The position numbers were made by a program, and so were the translations under genes. Positions 8,905 to 17,616 of a stretch of 64,000 nt of DNA are shown in pieces. How positions within the stretch are numbered: position 1 is the stretch's first letter; each line of letters opens with the position of its first letter. Source of the stretch: JAOUEA01 sp963825685 (GTDB taxonomy: Bacteria > Actinomycetota > UBA4738 > HRBIN12). The notes below the pieces were generated by a model, which saw nothing but the letters and a program-made list of their open reading frames with translations, was not told the origin of the DNA and ran no database searches. The stretch is taken from NCBI GenBank assembly GCA_963825685.1, contig CAWGUD010000024.1:9979-73978 (forward strand). Direction: 5' to 3'.

Positions 8905-9819
8905 CTACGGCATCGCTTCGAGATCGGCCGCATCCAGGATCCACCCTCCCGCCGCCGCGTTCCTGGTGACCTGCTCGGCCGAGGTCGCACCGGCGATCAC
9001 CGATGCGACGGGGCCGTGGGCCAGGAGCCAGCCGAACGCGAGCTCGAGCAGCGTGTGGCCGCGGTTCGCCGCGAACGCGTCGAGCGCCTCGAGGCGATCG
9101 AACCGCTCCGTGGTCAGCGCCTCCTGCCGCTCCTGCTCGTCGAACCAGGTGTCGAGCCGGGTGCCCTCAGGGGCAGACGCTCCTCGCCGGTACTTCCCCG
9201 TCAGCATCCCGTTCGCCAGCGGGTAGTACGGCAGGTACGCCATGTCGAGGCGACGGGCCTCACCGAGCGCATCGTCGACGTCCGCCCGGTCGAGCAGGTT
9301 CAGCTCGTTCTGCACGCAGGCGAACCGCACGCCGTCGCCCGCAGCTTCGGCCGCCTCTCGGAGCTGCGTCGCGGAGAAGTTCGAGCAGCCGATCTCGCGC
9401 ACCTTCCCGTCGCGCACGAGCGCCTCGAGCTCGCCGAGGGTCTCCACGATCGGCGTCTCCGGGCGAGGCTCGTGCAGCTGATACAGGTCGATGCGATCGG
9501 TGCCGAGGCGGCGCAGGCTCGCCTCGAGGGACGCCCGCACGTACGCCGGCGTCGCACCTCCGGCGAGGTCGGGCTCACCCGGCTTGCCGAACTTCGACGC
9601 GATGACGACACGGTCCCGACGGCCGCGCAGTGCCCGACCGAGGAACGCTTCGCTCTCGGTGTCGCCGTAGATGTCGGCGGTGTCGAAGAACGTGATGCCC
9701 GCGTCGATCGCCGCATCGACCACCTCGTGCGTGCGCGCCTCGTCGATGCGCCAGCCGAAGTTGTTGCACCCGAGCCCGACCACCGAGACCTCGAGCGACC
9801 CGATCGAGCGTGTCCGCAC
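8905..9819 (-). CDS. Aldo/keto reductase
   Basis: About 304 residues of a TIM-barrel NADPH-dependent oxidoreductase. Family landmarks are FFDTADIYGDTESE (catalytic Asp and Tyr), the Lys in VIASKFG, RIDLYQLHEP with the catalytic His, and VREIGCSNFS. The substrate is unknown. The GTG at 9819 begins the normal first strand (VRTRSIGSLEV); an ATG at 9861, overlapping the stop of the metallophosphoesterase gene as ATGA, is a possible alternative and would couple the two genes. Confidence 0.92.
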   Translation of the reverse strand: MRTRSIGSLEVSVVGLGCNNFGWRIDEARTHEVVDAAIDAGITFFDTADIYGDTESEAFLGRALRGRRDRVVIASKFGKPGEPDLAGGATPAYVRASLEASLRRLGTDRIDLYQLHEPRPETPIVETLGELEALVRDGKVREIGCSNFSATQLREAAEAAGDGVRFACVQNELNLLDRADVDDALGEARRLDMAYLPYYPLANGMLTGKYRRGASAPEGTRLDTWFDEQERQEALTTERFDRLEALDAFAANRGHTLLELAFGWLLAHGPVASVIAGATSAEQVTRNAAAGGWILDAADLEAMP

Positions 9820-9857
9820 GACGCTGGAGGCTACGTCATCGTTGAGCCGGCGACGCC

Positions 9858-10690
9858 TCATGCACGGCAGTTCGAGGATCCCGCGTCGAGCGGGCTCCCG
9901 GAGTCGGCGTCGACGAAGTTCCACGCGTACGACCTGGCGTTCAGCTCGAGATGCAGCACCCCCCAGTTCGCGTTGCCGGTGATGCGCTTCTGCGATCCCG
10001 ACTTGGCCGGGCCGAACGGCCTCGTGCCGATACCGCCCATGCCGACCACGAACTCTCGGATGCCGTCGGCCGCGAGCTTCCCCGACGGACGCTTCTTCGC
10101 GAATCGTTCGTAGTCGTGGTCGTGCCCGTTCAGGATCACATCGACACCGTTCGCGTACGCGGTGCGCCACCATGGGGCCACGGCCCTCTGATTCCCATGC
10201 TCACCCGAACTCCATCTCGGGTGGTGGAAGAAGAGGAGCTCACAGCGGCGTTCGTCCCTCGAGGACCGCGGCGAGACGCGCCCTCTGACGAGCGGACGTG
10301 AACGTTGGAATCCAAGGAGATGACGCGCCATCTCCCGAGCACGAAGGAGTGGACCCGGCCGGCCCGCAGGCCGAAGTAGGACTCGTACCCCGCCGCCCCG
10401 CTCGTCCTCCAGTCGTGATTGCCCGGGCTGGGATGGGTGATCGTCCGGAACCTGCCCCACGTGGGGTCGTAGTACGCGGCGAACTCGCTCGACGAGCCGT
10501 TCGTGTACGCATGGTCGCCGAGGGTGAGCACGGCGTCGGGATCGAGCGCGATCACCCGATCCGATGTCAGGGTGTCGCCAGGACCGCTCGAGGCGATGTC
10601 ACCGGCGGCAACCACGTCGACCGCTCGGACCGGGTGTGCCAGCGCCACCACGAACGACACCGACGTCGCGAGCATCACGATCCTCGCCAT
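9858..10690 (-). pseudogene. Secreted metallophosphoesterase, interrupted by two frame changes
   Basis: Calcineurin-like phosphoesterase of the purple acid phosphatase/5'-nucleotidase type. The start at 10690 gives a signal peptide, then metal-binding blocks VVAAGDI, LTLGDHAYTNG and SPGNHDWR in one frame. The frame changes near 10300 (into QRARLAAVLEGRT) and again near 10250 (into LLFFHHPRWSSGEHGN), after which NGHDHDYERF and the GIREFVVGMGG tail follow. All metal ligands survive if the frames are joined, so either the assembly has two indels here or the gene is recently inactivated. It lies directly upstream of the aldo/keto reductase gene. Confidence 0.82.
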
Positions 10691-10774
10691 CTCGTCCTCC
10701 CAGCTCGTCGATCCGCGATTGACAACGGTCCGAGTCAAGGATAGGAGGGTGCACCAGCCAGAGGGAGGGGTCAG

Positions 10775-11182
10775 GTGCATAGAACCATCGCATCGTTGGT
10801 GGTGCTCGCGAGCCTCGTGATCGGCGCGTTCGCGTTCACCGCATTCGCGGAGGACCGCGGGGGCGGCCAGAGCCTCGCGCAGCGGGTGACCGCGCTCGAG
10901 GCGAGCGCTGAGCGGCAGGCCAGGGCGATCGACAGCCTGCGCGCGGAGAACCGGCAGCAGGACCGAGCGATCCAGCGGTTGCTCCGCTTCCGCACCGCGG
11001 CGAACGACCGCATCGCCGCGCTCGAGCGGCGCACGTCGAAGCTGAGCGGGCGAGGCGTGTACTCGGGTCCGGTCGACAACGGGCAGGTCCAGCTCGGCGC
11101 CGACCCCGCCGACTGCGCCGGTCAGGTCGCGGAGTGGAACGCGGCCGGCTCCTCGCTCGGCTGCGTGCCGCCGGCTCCCTGA
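10775..11182 (+). CDS. Exported coiled-coil protein of unknown function
   Basis: 135 residues from a GTG with a strong preceding GAGGGAGGGG. An N-terminal signal sequence (to about residue 25) is followed by a heptad-rich helix of about 60 residues (repeats of LEASAERQARAIDSLRAEN type), then a short Cys-containing tail with CAGQ and LGCVPP. Two cysteines could form a disulfide outside the cell. The layout recalls small actinobacterial secreted proteins without assigned function. Divergent from the metallophosphoesterase gene with about 85 bp between. Confidence 0.65.
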   Translation: MHRTIASLVVLASLVIGAFAFTAFAEDRGGGQSLAQRVTALEASAERQARAIDSLRAENRQQDRAIQRLLRFRTAANDRIAALERRTSKLSGRGVYSGPVDNGQVQLGADPADCAGQVAEWNAAGSSLGCVPPAP

Positions 11183-11208
11183 CCCTCGCACGAGCCCGGG
11201 CGCGAGGC

Positions 11209-11248
11209 GGGGGCGGAACGTCGCCAACGATCGCGACGTTCCGCCCCC
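11209..11248. terminator. Bidirectional hairpin between converging genes
   Basis: A perfect 16-bp inverted repeat: gggggcggaacgtcgc at 11209-11224 and gcgacgttccgccccc at 11233-11248, with an 8-nt loop. It lies between the stop of the coiled-coil gene and the stop of the SRPBCC gene, so it probably ends transcription from both sides, although no T tract follows. Confidence 0.75.
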
Positions 11249-11276
11249 GGGCGGCCTTCCCTCGCAGGCGATGCAC

Positions 11277-11801
11277 TCAGCCCTGGTTGAGCGCGTCCTC
11301 CGTGTCCATGCCGTTGCCGGTCTCCAGCAACGTCTTGAGATCGCTGAGCACCCATGCCCAGCCGCCGCCGGCGCCCATCTCTTCCAGACCGCCGGACAGC
11401 AGCGTCGCGAGACCGGGAGCACCCTCGAGCTCGTGGGTCAGGGTGAGCTTCGACACGCCTCCCTTGCCCTCGGCGATGTCGTAGGTCAGCTTCGTGAAGC
11501 CCTCGGACTCCATCTGCGGATCCATCACCATGCGCCAGGTCTGCACGAGCCTTCGGGGCGGGTCGGCCTCGAGCACCTCCCCGTCGATCGCGACGTCGGG
11601 TGCGCCGGTCGCCCGCATCTCCTCGCTCGTGAAGGCGATGTACTTCCCGCCGGGGCGCAGGTCGTAGTCGACCGTCCCGCCGTAGCCGTACCGGGCCGTC
11701 CAGGCCGGATCGGTGATCGCCTGCCAGATGCGCTCGGGCGAGGCCTTGATGTACACGCGGTAGACCTGGGTGGTGACCGCCGTCTCGGTGCTCGTCGTCA
11801 T
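11277..11801 (-). CDS. SRPBCC (AHSA1-like) domain protein
   Basis: 174 residues with the START-like lipid-binding fold of the AHSA1 family: VYIKASPERIWQAITDP, YGGTVDYDLRPGGKY and the C-terminal GWAWVLSDLKTLLETG helix. These small cavities bind hydrophobic ligands; the natural ligand is unknown. In many actinobacteria the gene forms an operon with an ArsR-type repressor, as here: its ATG overlaps the restored ArsR stop (ATGA). Expression is thus probably controlled by that repressor. Confidence 0.9.
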   Translation of the reverse strand: MTTSTETAVTTQVYRVYIKASPERIWQAITDPAWTARYGYGGTVDYDLRPGGKYIAFTSEEMRATGAPDVAIDGEVLEADPPRRLVQTWRMVMDPQMESEGFTKLTYDIAEGKGGVSKLTLTHELEGAPGLATLLSGGLEEMGAGGGWAWVLSDLKTLLETGNGMDTEDALNQG

Positions 11802-12125
11802 GCCGTTCCCTCCCCTTCCAGCTCCTGCTTGAGCTCCGCGAGCGCCGACACCCGGCGCTCGGTGTACTTGTCGATCCACCGGTCGTGGATCAGCCGGACC
11901 GGCACCGGGATTGAGGAAGTGCAGCTTCTCCCGGCCCTGCCGGTGCGTGACCACGAGGCCCGCGTCCTCGAGCACCCGCAGATGCTTCATGACCCCGAAG
12001 CGCGTCATCTCGAGCTCGGACTCGAGCTGCGTCAGCGTGCGGCCGTCACGCTCGTACAGCAGGTCGAGCAGGAAGCGTCGCGTCGGGTCTGCGAGTGCTT
12101 TGAACACGCGGTCGTCGTCGTTCAC
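11798..12125 (-). CDS. ArsR-family repressor with one frame change near its end
   Basis: Winged-helix DNA-binding protein: DRVFKALADPTRRFLLDLL opens the domain, and TLTQLESELEMTRFGVMKHLRVLEDAGLVVTHRQGREKLHFLNP covers the recognition helix and wing. As written, an extra G after AATCCC (about 11915) throws the frame so that it runs on into the SRPBCC gene. Removing one base restores the normal tail (PVPVRLIHDRWIDKYTERR) and a TGA overlapping the next ATG. This looks more like an assembly indel than a real fusion. No metal-binding cysteines are seen, so it probably senses an organic ligand. Confidence 0.85.
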
Positions 12126-12139
12126 GGTCCCGACGATAG

Positions 12140-12155
12140 GTGACTAAACAGTCAC
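12140..12155. promoter_or_regulatory. Candidate ArsR operator palindrome
   Basis: GTGACTaaacAGTCAC, a perfect 6-bp dyad with a 4-bp spacer, lies 15 bp upstream of the ArsR start codon. Its position over the promoter and start region is what an autoregulated ArsR repressor would use. Confidence 0.55.
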
Positions 12156-12253
12156 ATGTCAAGCGGCTCCGAGACCAAGCTTTGCTAGGGAGCGTGAACA
12201 CGCCCAGGACCGAGGGAACCGCGACACCGGGCGTCCGCGTGGATCGAGAGAGC

Positions 12254-12631
12254 CTATGGTTGCTGCCAGGTCACCGATCGAACGTGGATGTAGCAGCCGA
12301 ACGGCACTTCGATGCGCATCGTGCGGATCGGGCCCATCCAGCGGTACGAGGCGCAGCCCTCGGCATCACGAAGATCGGCAGAGACCGTCGCCGGCCCGAT
12401 GACGCCGCCGACGTCCTTCAGGAACCGGTAGCGGATGAACGCCGAGCCGGTCGCGCCGACCGAGGCCACGCACTTCACGTGAAGCTCGGTGCCGTTCTCC
12501 GGGAAGACCTCGCAGCCGCCCGGGTTCCGTACGCCCGAATAGTCGACCCCGTCGCGCGTGATCGGCCCCGCGGCGAATGCCGGCGTCGCGATCGCGGCGA
12601 CGAGCGCCAGGATCAGAAGCGTTCGCTTCAT
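12254..12631 (-). CDS. Small secreted protein of unknown function
   Basis: 125 residues: a clear signal peptide (MKRTLLILALVAAIATPAFA, cleavage after AFA) and a beta-rich domain with four cysteines (in GGCEVF, VKCVAS, EGCASY, FGCYIH), enough for two disulfides. A GAGGAGGAG ribosome site precedes the ATG. I do not recognise the domain. It stands alone between the ArsR gene and the HNH nuclease gene. Confidence 0.7.
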   Translation of the reverse strand: MKRTLLILALVAAIATPAFAAGPITRDGVDYSGVRNPGGCEVFPENGTELHVKCVASVGATGSAFIRYRFLKDVGGVIGPATVSADLRDAEGCASYRWMGPIRTMRIEVPFGCYIHVRSVTWQQP

Positions 12632-12739
12632 CGCTCTCCTCCTCCTGATTCGTTGGTCGATCCATGACCGTCGAACCGAAGGGTGAGGCCCATGCAGTGC
12701 GAGCCTGAGGAAGTCGATGGGAACGTGCCAGACCCATCG

Positions 12740-13978
12740 TCACCCGGTTCTCGTTCGCATCCACCCTAACGGTTCTCGGGGGTCGGCGGGACCCTCCGTC
12801 GTCGCCGGCCGCCCCACGAGCCTCAGCCGGTGTCGAGGAACGGCTCGTGATCGGGCGTCGGTCGGGTCGCGCTCCGGCCCGCCTCGGTATCGCGATCCGT
12901 CGGCCCGGAACCAGCGGACCCTCCCGTCGGGCGCACGTACGACGCTCCACCCGTGCTCGTGGACGAGCCGATGGTGGAACCCACAGATGAGCAGCAGGTT
13001 GTCGAGGTCGGTGGATCCTCCGCGCGACCACCACACGATGTGATGTGCGTTCGCGAACGCGGTCGATCCGCACCCAGGGAATCGGCATCCCCGGTCGCGA
13101 TGCCGGAGCTGCCGCATCATCGAGGGAGACGGCTCTCGCCTCGTGCGGCCGAACGAGACCGCGTCGCCTGCGTCGTTCTCGGCGACGACCTGCACGCGGG
13201 CGTCACACGCGAGGCGCTGGAGGGCCTCGGGCGGCATCACCGCCCCGTGCTCGGTCTCGACGTTGCGTCGCCCGGCCAACGCCTCGAGCGACGCATGCAC
13301 GACCAGGGTCGCGCGATCGGCGTCGGCGTCGGCGGCGATGCGCTGTGAGCACAGCGCCAGCAGCGCGTCGGCCCGCCGGGCTTCGATGAAGGCCCCGTCG
13401 TGCTCGGCAGGCATGACCGGGATCTGGTCGACGACCCGCTGGAGCGCCTTCGCCACCACCGCGCCTTGCGCCGACGGCATGCGGGCCTCGAGGCCGAACC
13501 GACGCCCACCGTCTTCGTACCAGTAGCGCAGAGATCGATCCCGCTCGAACTCTGCCGTCTCGTCGTGCGCCGCCCTGACCTCGAGGTCGGCGCGCCGCCG
13601 GATCGTGGCACACGTGACGTCACCGGCCCACTCGACGAGCTCGGCCTCGGTCTCGGGCGTCGCGAACCGGCTCAGCTCGATCACCTTGTCGATGCCGAGC
13701 ACTCCCGACTCGAACGCCGCGGCGATCCGAGGCAGATCGTGGAGGGCGGTCGCCGACTTGATGACACGATCGGCCTTCCACCACGACATGCCGTAGCGGA
13801 TCGACAACCAGTGCGCCAGGTCTCGGGCGCCCGAGTCGCGCCATGCTCCACGCCGGTCGACCTCGGCGATCACGCCGAACAGGGCCACCTGCGCCGCGGC
13901 GATGTGGCGATTCAACGCATCGGCGACGCCGATGAGCCCGTCGTCGTCGAGATCGGCACTCGCGAAGGATCCGTACAT
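12740..13978 (-). CDS. DUF222 / HNH endonuclease (13E12-type)
   Basis: 412 residues. The N-terminal 250 form the DUF222 domain (GARDLAHWLSIRYGMSWWKA, AFESGVLGIDKVIEL). Residues about 290-345 are the HNH nuclease: a zinc pair CRFPGC, then AHHIVWWSRGGSTDLDNLLLIC and HHRLVHE. Such proteins occur in many copies in actinobacterial genomes, where they behave like mobile or 13E12-repeat genes; their DNA target is not known. It is the best single indicator of the phylum in this window. Confidence 0.93.
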   Translation of the reverse strand: MYGSFASADLDDDGLIGVADALNRHIAAAQVALFGVIAEVDRRGAWRDSGARDLAHWLSIRYGMSWWKADRVIKSATALHDLPRIAAAFESGVLGIDKVIELSRFATPETEAELVEWAGDVTCATIRRRADLEVRAAHDETAEFERDRSLRYWYEDGGRRFGLEARMPSAQGAVVAKALQRVVDQIPVMPAEHDGAFIEARRADALLALCSQRIAADADADRATLVVHASLEALAGRRNVETEHGAVMPPEALQRLACDARVQVVAENDAGDAVSFGRTRREPSPSMMRQLRHRDRGCRFPGCGSTAFANAHHIVWWSRGGSTDLDNLLLICGFHHRLVHEHGWSVVRAPDGRVRWFRADGSRYRGGPERDPTDARSRAVPRHRLRLVGRPATTEGPADPREPLGWMRTRTG

Positions 13979-14075
13979 AGGTTCGAGCCTAGGGGGACGC
14001 CGTCGTCCGAACCGTGACGCCCGTCACATCCGAGCAGAACCGGGATCCACATGCGGTCGCACCGGTGACGACCTC

Positions 14076-14429
14076 TCAGCTTTCGACCTCGCGGAGCCTC
14101 GCTTCCACGATCGTGCGCACGAGCGATGCGGGCAGCGGATCGTCGACCTGGAAACGGATCGTCCCCTTCCCCGCCAGGTAGGGCTCGAGCTCGCGCCCGC
14201 ACGCCTCGCGGACCGCCTCACTCGCGGGGAAGAGGCTGCAGTGCTTCGTGTATGAGGCATACGACACGAGGAATCGACCATTCGCCCTGAACGCCGGCAT
14301 CTGGTACGCGATGGTCTCGGTCGCGTCGGGCGCGGCGGCCGCGATCGTCTGCCGGAGCTCTTCCAGAACCATCCGGGCCGCGTCCGGCAGGCGGGCCAGG
14401 TACTCCTCGACGCTCGTGGGTGTCGCCAC
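14076..14429 (-). CDS. DUF1801 (YdhG-like) protein
   Basis: About 117 residues from the GTG at 14429. It has the family pattern: VEEYLARLPDAARMVLEELR, the APDATETIAYQMPAF block and FLVSYASYTKHCSLFP. Structures of this family show a small alpha/beta fold similar to frataxin or SufE-like proteins; function is unproven. It follows the pyruvate kinase gene by 10 bp on the same strand. Confidence 0.85.
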   Translation of the reverse strand: MATPTSVEEYLARLPDAARMVLEELRQTIAAAAPDATETIAYQMPAFRANGRFLVSYASYTKHCSLFPASEAVREACGRELEPYLAGKGTIRFQVDDPLPASLVRTIVEARLREVES

Positions 14430-14439
14430 GCGGATCCTC

Positions 14440-15489
14440 CTATCGGGCGGGCAGCTCCGGTCGATCGTCATCCAGCAGGTCGATCTGCGTGGAACGTTCG
14501 AACGCGCGGATGCCGCGGAGCACGATGTCGACCGATCCCACCGGGTCGATGCCGACGGCCGTCTCGGCGGCGAGCACGAGACCGTGCACGCCGTCGAGGA
14601 GCGTGTTCGCGATGTCGTTCGACTCGGCGATCGTCGGCACCCTGCCCGTGACCATCGACTCCAGGAGGTTCGTCGCGACGTACACCCGCCGGTTCCAGCG
14701 GTTCGCGTGCCGGATGATCGTCTTCTGGACGTACGGGACGAGCTCGAACGGCACCTCCCGCGAGAGGTCGCCGCGGTCGATCAGGACCGCGTCGGCCGCG
14801 TCGATGATGGCGTCCATGTTCTTCACGCCCGCGCGGCTCTCGATCTTGGCGATGATGTTCGACCCCTGCGGCGCCAACGAGCGGATCAGGGCGACGTCGT
14901 CGGCGTCGGCCGCGAACGAGAGCGCGTAGTCCGCGATGCCGTGCCTCGCGCCGAGCTCGATCGCCGCGATGTCCTTCTGGGAGAGGGCGGGCAGGTCCGG
15001 AGGCGGATCGACCGTCACGCCCTTGTTGGAGCGCATACGCCCAGCGTTCGTGACGATCGCCCGTGCGCGACGTTCGGACACCTCGGTGATCTGCAGGGCG
15101 GCGCCGTCGAAGTCGACCTCCATCACGCTGCCGACGCTCAGCGCATCGAAGAGCGTGTCCGGCCACAGCGTCACCGAGGACGCGCTGCCCACGACCGGTT
15201 CGGCCGTGAGCTCGATCTCGCTGCCCTCCACGAGCTCGACGCCGTCGGCGACCTCGCCGCACCTGACCTGAGCGCCCTCGGTGTCGAGGCAGATCGGCGT
15301 CGACGAGCATGCCTGAACCAGCGCGATCGCGGGCTCGACCCCTTCGAGCGGCGTGTGCGAGAGGTTGATCCGGAACAGGTCCACGTTCCGAGCGTCGAGC
15401 TCACGGATGATCTGGGGGTCCATCGATGCGGGACCGAGCGTGCAGAGGAGCTGGATCTTCAGGGTGGCCTCCAGGGCGTCGGGCCCCAT
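14440..15489 (-). CDS. Pyruvate kinase-like protein lacking the C-terminal domain
   Basis: About 349 residues from the ATG at 15487-15489. It opens with the pyruvate kinase strand LKIQLLCTLGPAS and carries FRINLSHT, a short B domain, the signature IIAKIESRAGVKNMDAI, the metal-binding VLIDRGDLSREVPFE, NLLESMVTGRVPTIAESND and LAAETAVG. A standard enzyme has about 470 residues; the regulatory C-terminal domain (effector site) is missing, and the frame ends cleanly. The RGD loop has Asp in place of the usual Ala before it (VARGDL becomes IDRGDL). It may be an unregulated pyruvate kinase or a paralogue acting on a related substrate. Confidence 0.8.
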   Translation of the reverse strand: MGPDALEATLKIQLLCTLGPASMDPQIIRELDARNVDLFRINLSHTPLEGVEPAIALVQACSSTPICLDTEGAQVRCGEVADGVELVEGSEIELTAEPVVGSASSVTLWPDTLFDALSVGSVMEVDFDGAALQITEVSERRARAIVTNAGRMRSNKGVTVDPPPDLPALSQKDIAAIELGARHGIADYALSFAADADDVALIRSLAPQGSNIIAKIESRAGVKNMDAIIDAADAVLIDRGDLSREVPFELVPYVQKTIIRHANRWNRRVYVATNLLESMVTGRVPTIAESNDIANTLLDGVHGLVLAAETAVGIDPVGSVDIVLRGIRAFERSTQIDLLDDDRPELPAR

Positions 15490-15560
15490 CACGATATCCG
15501 GCTGAACCAGCCACGCCTTGCCATGCCGGTCGACGGCCCTCACCCGGGCGAACCGACCGG

Positions 15561-15920
15561 TCAGGATGCCTGGATCGCTCGAGCCTTGATCGCGCCGCGG
15601 GCGACCATGAGCGCCGCGACCGCGACGACCGCCGCGCCGATGATGATCTTGTTCGGATCGATGGCGGGCCGCCAATCGACCTCGTCGCCGTGGATCACGT
15701 AGGCACCCGCTGGCCGGGCATGAAGCCCGAAGCCGCTGCCGCTGCCCTTGCCTTCTCCTTCAGGGCCCTCGCCGTTCCCGCCACCGGCGGCGCCCTGCAC
15801 CCGAGCGGCCGGGATGATCGTGACCCCGTTCTTCTCGTACGGGTCGCCGAACACCCGCTTGACCGTCAACGCGTCCTTCGCCTGCTCGATCGTCTCGAGC
15901 ACATCGGACTTCGCATCCAT
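15561..15920 (-). CDS. YtfJ/GerW family protein
   Basis: 119 residues from the ATG at 15918-15920, with GGAGGAGGCG just before it. Family features are VKRVFGDPYEKNGVTIIPAARV, a glycine-rich middle (GAAGGGNGEG), then GLHARPAGAYVIHGDEVDWRPAID and a C-terminal membrane helix. The name comes from spore germination in Bacillus, but homologues are common in non-sporulating actinobacteria, so no sporulation is implied. A membrane anchor at the C-terminus is also normal for this group. Confidence 0.85.
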   Translation of the reverse strand: MDAKSDVLETIEQAKDALTVKRVFGDPYEKNGVTIIPAARVQGAAGGGNGEGPEGEGKGSGSGFGLHARPAGAYVIHGDEVDWRPAIDPNKIIIGAAVVAVAALMVARGAIKARAIQAS

Positions 15921-16224
15921 GAGACGCCTCCTCCCTCGGTGGCCACTGAAGGGCCTACCGCCGTTGGCCCGATCCCGGGGCGCCAACTGCACTCGCAGGA
16001 TCGGCGGTTTCTCTCTCAACCATCGTGACAAGGATCTGAGGCCGTGGGGACGCGGTTCGGCCCGGCGGTTGCAGGCCCCTGAGGCCAGACGACCGGTCAC
16101 CTGCCGTGGGTGTGAGCGGCTTCACACCGCCGCCGTGAGGTCGCACACCGACGCGCTCGGCGTCCCCGCCTACCGTCGTCACGAGAGCTGCGAACGGCGC
16201 AGCGACCGACCGGAAGGAGGAGTC

Positions 16225-16590
16225 ATGGATGCGTCCAGGACTCACCAGGTGACCCACGGACAGACGCTGTGGTCGTGGGTGTTGATCGGCGCCGTCGGGC
16301 TGACCGTTGCCGCGGCGATCCTGCTCGCCGTGCAGGCGAACAGCGGCGGTGAGTACGTCACCGTGCGAGCGCCCGCCGAGGCGCAGGCCGAGGTGCAGGC
16401 CCCGGCACCAGTGGGCAGGGCCTTCGATGGCGACGTGCTGCACGGTCGCGGACTGGTCGACGTCAAGGTCGGCGCGACGACGTCCACCGCACCGCCGACC
16501 GCCATCCGCGAGGGCGGCGTCTACATCGAAGCGCAGGAGGCGACGCCGATCCCGCGACGCGGCCACTGCGCCACGAAGCAAGGTTGTTGA
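16225..16590 (+). CDS. Small single-span membrane protein
   Basis: 121 residues. A start ATG at 16225 follows a good site (GGAAGGAGGAG). One membrane helix (residues about 15-38, WSWVLIGAVGLTVAAAILLAVQ) is followed by an external Ala/Pro/Glu-rich region and a C-terminal pair of cysteines (GHCATKQGC). No family recognised. It is divergent from the YtfJ-like gene. Confidence 0.6.
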   Translation: MDASRTHQVTHGQTLWSWVLIGAVGLTVAAAILLAVQANSGGEYVTVRAPAEAQAEVQAPAPVGRAFDGDVLHGRGLVDVKVGATTSTAPPTAIREGGVYIEAQEATPIPRRGHCATKQGC

Positions 16591-16607
16591 TCATCCCCGC
16601 GCCCGAT

Positions 16608-16640
16608 GACGGTGGATCGGGAAGCACCCGATCCACCGTC
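16608..16640. terminator. Hairpin after the small membrane protein gene
   Basis: A perfect 14-bp stem: gacggtggatcggg at 16608-16621 and cccgatccaccgtc at 16627-16640, with a 5-nt loop. It lies 17 bp after the stop codon. It probably stops transcription, though no T run follows. Confidence 0.6.
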
Positions 16641-16737
16641 GTGGCGCGCCTTGGTACTTCTCCTATCGCTTGAGATCGATCTGGTCGCTCCGGGATGCAC
16701 AGCTTCTCGATCAGCCTCGCTGATGTCACCGTTCCAA

Positions 16738-17535
16738 CTACCGGATCGTGGTGAAGCCTGCGGCCTCGCAGGCGTCGACCATCATCCTGATGTCGTCGTA
16801 GGAGGACGAGTCGACCGCCACGAACCGATCCACGAGGCCGACGTCGAGTCGCTCCCGGCAGGACGGATCATCGCCCATGGCGAGCAACACGGCTCGGATG
16901 TCCTCCCTGAGTTCCCTCGGCAGCCGCTTCGACACCGCGACCGGCTGGATCGTGGAAGGACCCAGCACGTCGATCACGCGAAGTCTCTTCCGCAGCGCGA
17001 GGTCGTCCCGGAGAGCGACCGCGAGCACCTGCGAGTCGATGGCCGAGGCGTCGACCTCGGCCTTCGACACCATCCGGATCGACTCCTCATGGAACCCGGC
17101 TTCGATGACCTCACCGAAGAACCCGCTCGTCTCTCCCATGCGGAGCAGGTGGAATCGCGTGATCCCATACCCTGAGTGCGAGAGCGGTTCGTTGTAGGAC
17201 CAGGACCGCCCGCGCAGATCCTCGAAGGAGCGGAACGGGCTCTCGCGGTGGACGATCACGTCGGAGAAGTAGACCGGCGCTCCGGCGTAGCGCTCGCCCT
17301 GCAGCACGGGAGCGGCCACCGGCTCCGCAGGGGAGATCCCCTGGCGTTCGAACATCACGTACGGAAGGCTGCACACGAAGCAGACGTCGTTCTCGTCCCG
17401 CGCGCAGCTCTCGTAGTCGGTCTCGACGACGAGCTCTGTTGGGATACCGAGCTGCCGACCGATCTCATCCATGACGACCTCGTATACCGGCAGGATGTTG
17501 GGAGCCAGGTACGTGCCGATCCGCAGTCGATCCAC
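16738..17535 (-). CDS. PhnD-like phosphate/phosphonate binding protein without signal peptide
   Basis: 265 residues of a type II periplasmic binding fold: RIGTYLAPNILPVYEVV at the start, CFVCSLPYVMFER, PVYFSDVIVHRESPFRSFEDLRG and the SYNEPLSHSGYG ligand loop are as in PhnD and related ABC binding proteins. There is no signal peptide or lipobox, and no permease or ATPase gene is adjacent. It may be a cytoplasmic binding or sensory protein, as other orphan PhnD-like proteins are. It is the last gene before the tRNA-Val island. Confidence 0.8.
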   Translation of the reverse strand: MDRLRIGTYLAPNILPVYEVVMDEIGRQLGIPTELVVETDYESCARDENDVCFVCSLPYVMFERQGISPAEPVAAPVLQGERYAGAPVYFSDVIVHRESPFRSFEDLRGRSWSYNEPLSHSGYGITRFHLLRMGETSGFFGEVIEAGFHEESIRMVSKAEVDASAIDSQVLAVALRDDLALRKRLRVIDVLGPSTIQPVAVSKRLPRELREDIRAVLLAMGDDPSCRERLDVGLVDRFVAVDSSSYDDIRMMVDACEAAGFTTIR

Positions 17536-17569
17536 GGTTGCGAAGCGTAGTCGTGCTCATCCGTTCTCG

Positions 17570-17616
17570 TGGGCGCTGAGGGAGTCGAACCCCCGACCTT
17601 CGCCTGGTAAGGGCGA
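17570..17616 (-). repeat. Displaced tRNA-Val 3' half (oldest island boundary)
   Basis: Matches the 3' half (anticodon stem through acceptor) of the intact tRNA-Val at 24505-24577, with differences at the T-loop/stem (gggagtcg for gggtctcg) and anticodon loop edge (cctggtaa for ccttgtaa). No 5' half is present, so it is not a working tRNA. It marks the outer attachment site of the island and looks older than the copy at 21104. Confidence 0.8.

Noticed and set aside
11277..12125. A true ArsR-SRPBCC fusion protein
   Set aside because: The join is out of frame with both families; removing one base restores two normal overlapping genes.
15561..15920. Evidence for sporulation
   Set aside because: YtfJ/GerW homologues are widespread in non-sporulating actinobacteria, and no other spore gene is present.
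17570..17616. A second functional tRNA-Val
   Set aside because: Only the 3' half is present; the D arm and 5' acceptor strand are absent. The sequence upstream on the minus strand cannot pair with the acceptor.
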